A stretch of 64,000 bases of DNA, taken from positions 312,716-376,715 of the forward strand of contig QEOQ01000670.1 of the NCBI GenBank assembly GCA_010279815.1, in the 5' to 3' direction. Of the stretch, positions 32,040 to 46,720 are shown piece after piece (the first letter of the stretch is position 1; every line of letters starts with the position of its first letter). The DNA comes from Brachionus plicatilis. Its lineage: Eukaryota; Rotifera; Eurotatoria; Ploima; Brachionidae. Under the pieces are notes generated by a model that saw nothing but the letters and a program-made list of their open reading frames with translations, was not told where the DNA came from and searched no databases. Position numbers and translations under genes: made by a program.

Positions 32040-32552
32040 ATGAATCAATCACGTCAACAGGACAACGAGAGTAAATATGGATACGGGGGCTACAATCCAA
32101 ATTTGACCAACAATTACAGCAATTATGGCAAGACATATTCAGGTTTTATACCGGGCAATGTTGGTCAATACAATCCGAACTTTACGGGACATTATGGATC
32201 AAATTTTGACAAGGCTTATTCGGTCGTCAACACTGAACCAGTCATGATTGGTAAAGAAGGTCCTATAATTCTTGTTGATCCAATTTTGGAAACACACGTC
32301 AAATCATATTTAACATGGTCCATATTCAATGTATTTTTTTGCTGCTTTTTTGGAGGTGTAGTGACTACAATCATGTCATGTAAAATAATGGACTTAAATG
32401 ATAACAAGGAATACAAAAGAGCGCTGCATTTATCAGGAAAAGTTTTGATCGCCAACATGGCTGTTAGTGCTCTTGGTGCACTTATTTTTTTAATAGTCTT
32501 TCCTTATATCTATGTTGCTATTTATCCTCTTTTACCCAAAATCAATTGGTAA
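32040..32552 (+). CDS. CD225/dispanin-family two-pass membrane protein
   Basis: Single-exon protein of 170 residues. The N-terminal half is Gly/Asn/Tyr-rich with repeated YNPN and NYG units. The C-terminal half has the CD225 arrangement: a membrane-associated helix with two cysteines (SYLTWSIFNVFFCCFFGGVV), a short polar loop with KIMDLNDNKEYKRALHLSGK, then a second membrane helix (ALGALIFLIVFPYIYVAIYP). CD225 proteins (IFITM, SynDIG/TMEM91, PRRT) act in membrane fusion and trafficking; which branch this belongs to cannot be told. ATG at 32040 was chosen because the frame upstream starts only with TTG. Confidence 0.75.
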   Translation: MNQSRQQDNESKYGYGGYNPNLTNNYSNYGKTYSGFIPGNVGQYNPNFTGHYGSNFDKAYSVVNTEPVMIGKEGPIILVDPILETHVKSYLTWSIFNVFFCCFFGGVVTTIMSCKIMDLNDNKEYKRALHLSGKVLIANMAVSALGALIFLIVFPYIYVAIYPLLPKINW

Positions 32553-33886
32553 AAAAACTTATTTAAATTTCAAACTACTATCATTTTTTAATTTTTTGTA
32601 AATAAACAATTAGACTCAAAATGGTTTTAAAAATTTATTGTATCATAACAAAAAATTTGAGATTATCTTCAAATCGGCAAAGGTAATATCTTCCTTTGCA
32701 AAAAGATTGATTTAAATTAATAATCAAATCAAAAAAAAATTATAGAATTTAAAAAAAATCAAATAAATTTAAATACGTATCATTTTTTTTAATTTTAATC
32801 ATAAAATATTTAAAATTACATGATGGAGTTAAATTTTAATATTTTTAGGGTCAAATTTCTACTTCTTTTATTAAAACTAACAATCTTCTTTACTTTTGAT
32901 CAATTGAAACTTTTTAATATTTTTAGCGGTCTGATAATATTTCTAATTTTTTTCATTTATTTATTGCATTATTATTAATTTTATTTTTTTATTTAAATTT
33001 AAATCTCTTTATTTAATTTTAATTGCACCATAAATAATTATTTTACTTTAATTTAAAAATTAACTTAATATTAAATATGATTAAATCAGAAATCATTTTT
33101 AAAATTTAATTTTTAAAATCAAATATATACTTGTTAAAGTTGACATATACTAAAATTACTGAAATGAATGATCATTTATATGATTTTTGTCAAAACTTCA
33201 ACTATTTTTCTTTTAATTCAAGACAGAAAATCATTTTTAGAGAAAATTTTTTTGGAAAATGTATTATGATAATAAAACAGTTTATTTAGTTGTTGGACAA
33301 AAAAAAACATACTAATCTCTTAAACAAAATGTCAAATGAAATGATAAATATTTCAACTAAAAATATTCTGTACCGAAATGTGTTTACTCACGTTTCACTA
33401 GCACATTTTAATTATTATTAAAATGTGTTTAGCAAAAAATCAACAACTTGATGCCAAGAGGAATTATTTATAATATTTGTAAAAAGCTTTAACAATAAAT
33501 TCTATTTGGCAATTCTTGAACCTGTTAGACTCTAAAAAAAAACTAAAATAAAAAATCATAATTTTTAATTTATACTTTTATTATAAATCATAGAAATTTA
33601 AAAAAATGTTGAAAAAAAAATTAAATCTAAAATAAAAAAATGGCCATGCATTCTGAAGTGCTAAATTTTTGATCTAATACAATCTCAAAAATTTCGCCTC
33701 CAAAAAATCTTATTTAAGTTTCGACTAAATTTTTTTCCTATAAAGAAAAATTATATCCTCTAATTTAAATAATAATTGAGTTAATAATCACTTGGACCCA
33801 TTAAAATGAACAAAAATTTACTGTATTTTTTAATTCAGAGTCCTTGCTATTTACATCATTGATAGAATTAGATGATGAAATTTAGC
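32553..33886. other. AT-rich intergenic region
   Basis: Between convergent dispanin (+) and CLIC (-) genes; contains both 3' flanks. Nothing else recognised. Confidence 0.5.
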
Positions 33887-34642
33887 CTAATCAGTCTCAA
33901 CCAGCCCTGGCACGGTCACAGTTGTGGACGCTCTCTGTAGAGTTGGATTTTTTCCCAAAGGTTTAAGGGCCGTTTTGCCTTCATAATGCAAAATTATGTC
34001 TTGATCATAGGGACACGATTCTCTGAACGCCTTGGTGTCGTAGCAGTTGCCAATATACTTCCACAGAGCTGTGAACTCGCTGGGAATCTCAAAGTTTCGG
34101 TAAGATTTGCCAGCTATGCGAATGTGCTGCAGTTTAGGCATCACGTCACAATCAACTAGGGTCATTTCATTGCCGGACAAAAACTGGCTTCCATTCTGTT
34201 CCAAAAAATCATTTATTCTCTTCAACTCACCAAGCAGCTGTCTCTCCTTGGTCTGCACAGTCTGATCCACGGCCTTCAGATACGCATTGAACTTGATGTA
34301 AATGTCGCTGCACACATTCTCTGCTTGTTTGTCCGAGGTCAAGTCCAGCGCATTAAATCTGCTGGTTATGTACTGTTCGATGCGCAAATTGTCCGTGAGA
34401 ACCACGTTCTCCTGGACCAGCACGACCACTGGCGGCGTCGCGTGATACTCTTTGAATTCCGGTTCCGGGTTTTTCATGTTGACCGGAAAAACCGTGAGCG
34501 CCAGCTCCTTGGCCTCGGACTTGAGAAACAAGACCATGAACCATCGCTGACATATGGGACACGAGCTCTTGTGGCTATTGTCCATTATGGAACGCTTGAC
34601 AAATAGCTGAACGTGGGGAATTTGGCCGTCTTCGCCACTCAT
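33887..34642 (-). CDS. CLIC: Chloride intracellular channel (CLIC) family protein, intronless
   Basis: GST-fold protein that exists as a soluble glutaredoxin-like form and can associate with membranes. It has 251 residues, near the 240-250 usual for the family. The N-terminal thioredoxin-like part has CPICQRWFMVLFLKSEAKE, a CxxC redox site aligning with the CPFCQR site of CLICs, then FPVNMKNPEPEF and a PPVVVL segment in the cis-Pro position. The helical C-terminal domain has YLKAVDQTVQTKERQLL, FLSGNEMTLVDCDVMPKLQH and FTALWKYIGNCYDTKAFRES, classical CLIC landmarks. The ATG at 34640-34642 follows CCTAG|TTGATAAAC. No introns and a higher GC than neighbouring genes. Confidence 0.95.
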   Translation of the reverse strand: MSGEDGQIPHVQLFVKRSIMDNSHKSSCPICQRWFMVLFLKSEAKELALTVFPVNMKNPEPEFKEYHATPPVVVLVQENVVLTDNLRIEQYITSRFNALDLTSDKQAENVCSDIYIKFNAYLKAVDQTVQTKERQLLGELKRINDFLEQNGSQFLSGNEMTLVDCDVMPKLQHIRIAGKSYRNFEIPSEFTALWKYIGNCYDTKAFRESCPYDQDIILHYEGKTALKPLGKNPTLQRASTTVTVPGLVETD

Positions 34643-36466
34643 GTTTATCAACTAGGCAAAGGTTTATCTATGACAAAAAAATTTTTTTCTAGACTCAATT
34701 TCGAAATTTATAAAACTCTATATTCTAATAATATAAATACAAATATATTCTAGACTAATTAAGAAGCAATAACAACAACAAAAAAAAGCTAAATTGACTA
34801 AGTGACCAAATAGTCTAATCTTTGGGATGAATTAATTTTGGAGATAATTTTGCAATCTTTTTTAAAAATAATTAATAATAAAGATTGACTTTTTGAACAA
34901 TATTTTGGTAGACATTAAAAGGATTACTCTTTTTAGAAAGTTAATGATGAGATTTAGGCCCAAATTAAACGCACACTCTTTCCTCTCATTGATTCAATTG
35001 ATCAAAATTAAATTGAAACATTTAGGAGAAAAAAATACGAAAAAAAAAAGAAATTGGAATATTTGCATTTATTTTTTCAAATTAACAAAAAAAATCCAAA
35101 TGTGTACTAAAAAAAATTAAAATGCATGTTTTAGATTTAATAAATAATTGTCTTTTAGAATCAGAAATTCTCATTTTATTTCCTTAATCTTCACTATTAA
35201 CCTAGATTGATGAATAGATCAAAAAATCGAATTTAGGCTAAAGTGAATTTGGCTAAGGTCACTTCGATTGAATGTACGTGCGATTCCGGCAAAGGCGCGG
35301 ATTCATTTACCTTTCTAACAATTTATTTCTTTTTTTTGTCCTCAGCTTAAATAGGCCCATTAAATGGGTCCATTGTGCGCATTCTTTAGATTATTTAACA
35401 AGATTATAGTCGAACAGCATTTTATAGCTTAATCTAACTTGGATGATCAAAAATATTTTCTCTTGCAAGTAAAAAAATTTGTTGTCGAATTTTCAAAATT
35501 TACCTTTATAAGATTCTAAAGCTTCAAGAAAAAAAAAAAAAAACTAACCTCGATCTTAAATAAAAAACAGTCTTTTTATTTTAATTATTTTTCAAAGTGA
35601 CTTAGTTACGTAAAGTTGGAAAAACATGCCGTAAATATTCCATTCCACTTCAAGTCAAATTCTAAACTTTACATTTTAATTTTAATTTTAATAAAATTTA
35701 GATCTTAAAATTTCTTGAATTTTTTTCTATTTAAATAATTAAAATCCCGATGAATACTTGCCGAATACTGCATACCGACTTGAGTATGTAGATCGCCCGG
35801 TCGGACATATTTAATAATGATAGCATACGAATTAAAAAAAATATCTAATTAGACTCTAACTTAATTTATAGGCCAACAAAACTAGAACTTTTATCTTTAA
35901 TTATTCAATTTTAAATAAATGAATAAAATTTTAGCAACTCGAAAATCGCTTGAAATCATTAGAAATTAACCTTTATTAAAAGATATGCTAAAGTTTTATT
36001 CAAATAAAAAAAAAAGTTCATTAACTCAAAATAAAAATAATAAAAACCGAGCTAAATGATCCATCTTTAAGAAAATAGCTTGCTCTAAATGACTTACTGA
36101 AAAGCTTCAAATGGGCTTTGTTTTTTCTTTTCTAAGAGAAAAAATAACTATCTAGAAAATATGCCGAGCTAAATCACCTGGCTTGGTCAATCATTTCAGT
36201 GAATAATCTGACCGGTTCAAAATCTTAAAATTAAATGATTCCTGAAAAATATAATGGATTTTGGTCTTACAAAAATCCGACTTTTTTAATGGATTTTGAG
36301 TAAATGTCCAATGTCAAGTATTGAATTAGAAACCTTAGAAAAATGATCTCAAAGGCTTCTTTAAATTTTCGACTTTTTTTACGGATAATATACTCAAGCA
36401 GATTAACAAGAAAAAAACAATAAAACTTTATAAACCATTTAATTTTATTAGATTATTTATTTAAGA
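34643..36466. other. Intergenic region with GC-richer islands of unknown nature
   Basis: No coding gene is supported. Around 35225-35420 the sequence is much less AT-biased and includes GTACGTGCGATTCCGGC, a U-rich tract and the hairpin GGCCCATTAAATGGGTC. Around 35745-35830 a second island contains CCGACTTGAGTATG and CGCCCGGTCGG. Around 36045-36225, GAGCTAAATGATC and GAGCTAAATCACCTGG recur. They could be ncRNA or decayed repeats. Confidence 0.4.
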
Positions 36467-42239
<5,773 letters not shown>

Positions 42240-42651
42240 TTTAACAAAATAATTTAAAAAAAATGTTTTCTGTTTTGATTTTGTAAAAATGAGATATCAA
42301 TCTTCAAATTGAAGAGCTTCAAATTCAAAATTCAGATAAGGCCTTTTCCAAAATTAAACTAAAATCAAGACTAGTAAAATATTTTTTGAATTTTTCATAA
42401 TTAGCATATGTGATTGTGCGAATAATAAATGCTAAAATCTCAAGGATTTTTATAAAAATATTCATGCATATTAAGGTTATGCTTTGGTAATTAATTTTTT
42501 CAATGATTTATAGGTTAATTCAAATAATGGAAAAAACTTCATTCACTTTTTTTTATTAAAATAAACCAAAACTTTTAACTGGTAATCGATTTGAATAGAT
42601 ATTTAAAATATTTTATTTAAATAGGTTGAAATTTTAGATAGTTTTTAAAAT
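42240..42651. other. Spacer upstream of ABCC gene
   Basis: AT-rich; no feature recognised. Confidence 0.4.
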
Positions 42652-42954
42652 TTACATTTTTGATTCATCATAAAGAATAAATGATTGCTCAGCTGTTTCT
42701 TTTATATCTGCTGCATTGCTAGTGAAATTAAGATAATTTGGATTCTCGATACAGGCTGATAAATTTTCATTTTGACCAAATTGAGACAGGCATTGGATCG
42801 ATGTATCTTTGGGGTAATTTTTTAGATGGTTTAGAATAAAATCGACAGCATAATATTCATAATTGTCATAGTCATGAAATAAAGATGAATTTGTGTCGGA
42901 ATTTTCGCTCATTTCCGTTGAATCTCTATTTTGTAAATCTGATTGTTTTTCCAT
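42652..42954 (-). CDS. Small hypothetical acidic protein or exon
   Basis: Not recognised. 100 residues from a good ATG, rich in Asn, Ser, Asp and Glu, low hydrophobicity (SLFHDYDNYEYYAVDFILNH). No membrane segment or motif. The frame ends near a donor-like AAT|GTAAAT, so it might be the first exon of a longer gene, but no continuation was found downstream. Composition is less AT-extreme than the spacers, which is the main support. Confidence 0.4.
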   Translation of the reverse strand: MEKQSDLQNRDSTEMSENSDTNSSLFHDYDNYEYYAVDFILNHLKNYPKDTSIQCLSQFGQNENLSACIENPNYLNFTSNAADIKETAEQSFILYDESKM

Positions 42955-43062
42955 TTTGAAAATAAAACAAAATAATCTTAAAATGTCTTGAAATAATTAT
43001 TATAACATTAACTTCCTAATAATAAAGATAAAGCTGATAAGAAATAATACATGGATAGCTGA

Positions 43063-43134
43063 GGTTCCATGGTGTAATGGTTAGCACTCTAGACTCTGAA
43101 TCTAGCGATCCGAGTTCAAGTCTCGGTGGGACCT
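43063..43134 (+). tRNA. trnQ-CUG: tRNA-Gln(CTG), copy 1
   Basis: 72-nt cloverleaf. Acceptor stem GGTTCCA/TGGGACC, D-arm TGTAATGGTTAGCA, anticodon stem CTAGA/TCTAG with loop CTCTGAA, so anticodon CTG at positions 34-36, T-arm GAGTTCAAGTCTC, discriminator T. No intron. Followed by AATTTTTT, a Pol III terminator. Very close to animal tRNA-Gln(CTG). Confidence 0.97.
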
Positions 43135-43478
43135 AATTTTTTCAGTAGACCAAAAACGTGAAATTGTTCACATTTAACTTGATATTTTAAAAAATTGTTT
43201 AAAAATCAATAGAACAAACATTAAAAAGATCAGTAAAAATAATAATTATAATTGACTTATTTTTATAAAATCAGGACAATGTCTATGAATAACTTTTTAT
43301 TTAGAGTTTAAAATATTTAAATAAGAAAATGAGAAGAAATAAAAAAGTTGATTAAGGTAATTGTCAAAAAAATTCATTTATCAAAAATATGACCGAGTGA
43401 CCATAAAATTTATACGACTCAGGATAAAACTCAGATTTCAGGCTTATAGTCTGTCAAATAATTTTCGAAAATAACCGA
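43135..43478. other. Spacer between tRNA-Gln copies 1 and 2
   Basis: AT-rich, nothing recognised. It shares only a few bases with the other inter-tRNA spacer. Confidence 0.4.
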
Positions 43479-43550
43479 GGTTCCATGGTGTAATGGTTAG
43501 CACTCTAGACTCTGAATCTAGCGATCCGAGTTCAAGTCTCGGTGGGACCT
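43479..43550 (+). tRNA. trnQ-CUG: tRNA-Gln(CTG), copy 2
   Basis: Identical to copy 1 over all 72 nt, with its own T-run terminator (AATTTTTTC). The upstream sequence differs from copy 1 apart from a short GAGGTTCC junction. Confidence 0.97.
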
Positions 43551-44117
43551 AATTTTTTCTTGATTTTCCAAAAAAGATAACGACATGATTGTATTTTAAA
43601 TTTTTCAATTAAAAAATTATTTAAATAGGAAAATTATAGGAATCCGATATTTAATATTTTAATAGTTAAGATTTTAATATTTTAAAACAATATCTGAAGT
43701 TGATAATCAATTAACTAAAAGCTTAATTAGAACAATAAATTCATATCGTTTTTTTTTTAAATAAGTATTGACCAAAACCAAAAGAAGACAAATAAAAAAT
43801 GAATTTATATTTACGGAATTAGATGTTTAAAATTTAAAATAAATAACAAAAATTATTTAATTTATATTTTTTTCAAATTGGTTAAAAATAATGCAAGTTA
43901 ATTGTAATCTTAATGCAAATTGACATAAATTTTGACGATACATCAAACATGATAGAGAATTCTGCATTTTGTTTTATATTATATATAAATATTATGATTT
44001 TGCATTAATTTTTTTACAATCAAATACATTCTACGTCACCACGTTTTTCATTCACTGTGTAATTTTAATTGTACTCTAAAAGTCTAGAGACATTTTTATG
44101 GTTACTATATCATAACA
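43551..44117. other. Spacer between tRNA-Gln copies 2 and 3
   Basis: AT-rich, nothing recognised. Confidence 0.4.
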
Positions 44118-44189
44118 GGTTCCATGGTGTAATGGTTAGCACTCTAGACTCTGAATCTAGCGATCCGAGTTCAAGTCTCGGTGGGACCT
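44118..44189 (+). tRNA. trnQ-CUG: tRNA-Gln(CTG), copy 3
   Basis: Identical to copies 1 and 2 over 72 nt. The downstream T-run is shorter (AATTTTTAAGG), so terminator strength may be lower, but TTTTT is sufficient for Pol III. Confidence 0.97.
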
Positions 44190-44721
44190 AATTTTTAAGG
44201 TTTTTGTGAAATTCAGTAAATAAAAACAAATAAAAGAATCATTATTGAAAATTAAAACTCAATATTTTAAAAATTTAATTTTTTAAACTAAAAGTCTTAA
44301 TTTTTAGTAAAAATCAAACTTGAGCTTAATTTTAAAAAAGAATTTTTTAACATTATTTAACGCTTTTTTCTATACTGAACTTCAAAAAGTTTTTTTTTTA
44401 ATTTAAAAGAATTTTCTTTTTTGTCTAATAAATGTATTTTTAAGAATAAAACAATCTGTTAGTTAATTTTTATTAATTTAATAATAAGTACATGTTTAAT
44501 AATTTTTAAACAATTTGATTTAGAATCAAAAATAAACCAAAAAAAAGAATGGATCATTTCGGAGTCAAGCGTAGAGAAAAAATAAATCTAAAATTTGATT
44601 ACTAAAAAAATTAAATAAAGAAAAACTCAAGAGTCATTGGCAAAAGTCTAAAAATTAAATCAAAAAACGTCAAAATATCTATAAAATTTAACCATATCAA
44701 AAAGGAATAAAAAACATTAAA
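44190..44721. other. Spacer
   Basis: AT-rich 3' flank of the orphan gene; nothing recognised. Confidence 0.4.
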
Positions 44722-46143
44722 TTAGGGCTTATTGAACCGGTATCTGAACTCATGCTTGGGAAACTTGTTGCCAAACTCAATGCGCTTAGTGCATAGGAAC
44801 TTGTTAGCCGAAATTTGGTGCAAATATTTTGACTTTTCGAACAGCAATCGATTAAGCTTAATGTAACATTGGACACGAAACTTGTCGAAGGGAACACCTG
44901 GACCGTACAGCTCGCTCAAAAGCTCGCTGTCACTGCATCCTGGCGACAAGCTTAGCAACAAAATTCCGTCCACAATTCTTCCATCATGAATCGCCTTTTC
45001 CAAGCAAATTTTGCCCTGAGTAAAAATTTCTGTACACTGTGAACCACTGACATACAAGTACAAATAGTCCGTTTCCGATTTGTTTGGTGTTGCCATTTCT
45101 TGCCTTGATATGATTTCTTGTGTTTTCAACACGGACACTGGTGTCACAGCTTTGGATAGATTTTTGTCTACAATTTGGGGTGTACGATTGGAACCAAGTG
45201 AATAATTTGATACATTCAACGAGTTTTCTTTGAACTCAGCATTGTCTCGGGCCTTTTCGAGCTCTTCATTTTGTTGAAAATTATTCAAATTTGCCAAATG
45301 GTATTCATCATTCTCAAAATTATTAAAATTGGTAGCCTCAAGATTTTTATTGGTACAATTGTTATCATTATTATTTCCTTCAAGATCAATCTTCAATTTA
45401 GGATTGACCAAATAGTACTCAGACTTGTCCAAATTACCATGTTCGTCACCTCTATATTCAGTTAATGAATCCTCTCTTTTGGATTCATTAAGCGCCTCCA
45501 AGGTTTCGTCTAACCGAGAGTCAAATTGTTCAATTTGAATGTTGGCTGGCTGAGAGTTTTTGACAATGACATAACTACCGCGGCTACAACTTGAACTGCC
45601 AGACCGACTTACACAACATCTACACTTAATATCAGAGTTCAGACTCATAGTTTCAATGACAAAATTTTTATTATCTGCAAAACTTTTCGGATTTTTGGTG
45701 ACTGGTTCAATTATAGGTGTTTGGCTGAATATGTCGATATCTTTAAATTGGTCAAATGTTCCTTCCTCAACTATTTTGGACGAAACTTGCTTAAATTCAA
45801 CCCTATCCGGATAAGTTGGTTCAAGTACTTGTTCTGCCTCTTTAGTTTGATGATTGTTGTCCCAGTCAGTGACAACTATTTCCGGGATGGATTCTGGAAT
45901 TTTTTTGTAGGTCTTGATTTCGGATTTTGTTGATATGGTGTGTTTGGTAATGGTTACTTTTGACTTTTCGATTAGAAATTGTCTTGGTTGGTTGCGTCTA
46001 ATCAGCAGCGAGTCCGGAGTACCAGGCTTGCAAAGGGCTAGTTTGTCGTCAATATTAGGTCTTTGTATATCAATGTCTATTTCTTCTATGGAATAAGTTT
46101 GGTTCAAAGCATGCTTGTTGGGATTTAAACATTTATCTTTCAT
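44722..46143 (-). CDS. Orphan protein of 473 residues with a conserved-looking C-terminal region
   Basis: Not recognised. The N-terminal 350 residues are low-complexity, acidic and Asn-rich, with scattered cysteines (CRCCVSRSGSSSCSRGS) and no membrane segments. The last 115 residues look folded: YLYLYVSGSQCTEIF, KICLEKAIHDGRIVDGILLL, SPGCSDSELLSELYGPGVPF, VQCYIKLNRLLFEKSKYLHQ, ending FRYRFNKP. The first ATG in frame is 46141-46143; upstream only TTG continues the frame. An acceptor-like TTTTCCAG lies 12 bases before the ATG. Codon use is like a real gene and the frame is long, so coding is likely even without a family. Confidence 0.75.
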   Translation of the reverse strand: MKDKCLNPNKHALNQTYSIEEIDIDIQRPNIDDKLALCKPGTPDSLLIRRNQPRQFLIEKSKVTITKHTISTKSEIKTYKKIPESIPEIVVTDWDNNHQTKEAEQVLEPTYPDRVEFKQVSSKIVEEGTFDQFKDIDIFSQTPIIEPVTKNPKSFADNKNFVIETMSLNSDIKCRCCVSRSGSSSCSRGSYVIVKNSQPANIQIEQFDSRLDETLEALNESKREDSLTEYRGDEHGNLDKSEYYLVNPKLKIDLEGNNNDNNCTNKNLEATNFNNFENDEYHLANLNNFQQNEELEKARDNAEFKENSLNVSNYSLGSNRTPQIVDKNLSKAVTPVSVLKTQEIISRQEMATPNKSETDYLYLYVSGSQCTEIFTQGKICLEKAIHDGRIVDGILLLSLSPGCSDSELLSELYGPGVPFDKFRVQCYIKLNRLLFEKSKYLHQISANKFLCTKRIEFGNKFPKHEFRYRFNKP

Positions 46144-46720
46144 TATCAAAGTTGTCTGGAAAATTTTTAAAAGTTTTATTTTTAAACCAGCTTTAAGACG
46201 GCCTACTGGGCGACTAGACCCAATATGAAAAATTGAAAAATTAAAATTTTAAAAACCCAAGATTTTATATATTTTAAAAATTTTGAAAAAATTACTCAAA
46301 AAAAAAAGAAATTTTTAAAGAGTTAAATTTTGTTTTAGGTCTAATGATGTTGAGTGAGAAAAAAAATTATATGTTAGCAAATTATCAAATAGTTGTGTCA
46401 CACTAAAATTTGACCAAGCGCACACAATCAAAAGAACTGGTTTGTCACCGGTCCAATAGTTCGAGTAGTTTTACCTAAAAAATATAAATTAATCAAACTT
46501 GGCGAGAAATTACACGCTGGCTAAAAAAATGTTCTTTTGAGCGTGTCCGCTTGATCACATGGTACAATAATAAAATTGCTGAAACTTAAAACGAACATAT
46601 ATATAAACTAAAAGTGAATTTTTTTTACTTTTTTTTTTTGAATTACAAATTATTAAAATAAAAATGAAAACAAAAAAATAACAAGATAAATCAACAAATG
46701 GAATCACTCGGTAAAGGCCC
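46144..46720. other. Spacer between OTUD4 and the orphan gene
   Basis: Contains the 3' flank of OTUD4 and an upstream region of the orphan gene. No feature recognised. Confidence 0.4.

Noticed and set aside
34893..35120. 75-codon + strand frame
   Set aside because: Lys/Leu/Phe-rich low-complexity translation of A-rich DNA with no supporting motif.
35235..35260. TTGGCTAAG word recalling the U2 snRNA 5' end
   Set aside because: The match is limited to about a dozen bases; branch-site-binding and Sm segments of U2 are absent.
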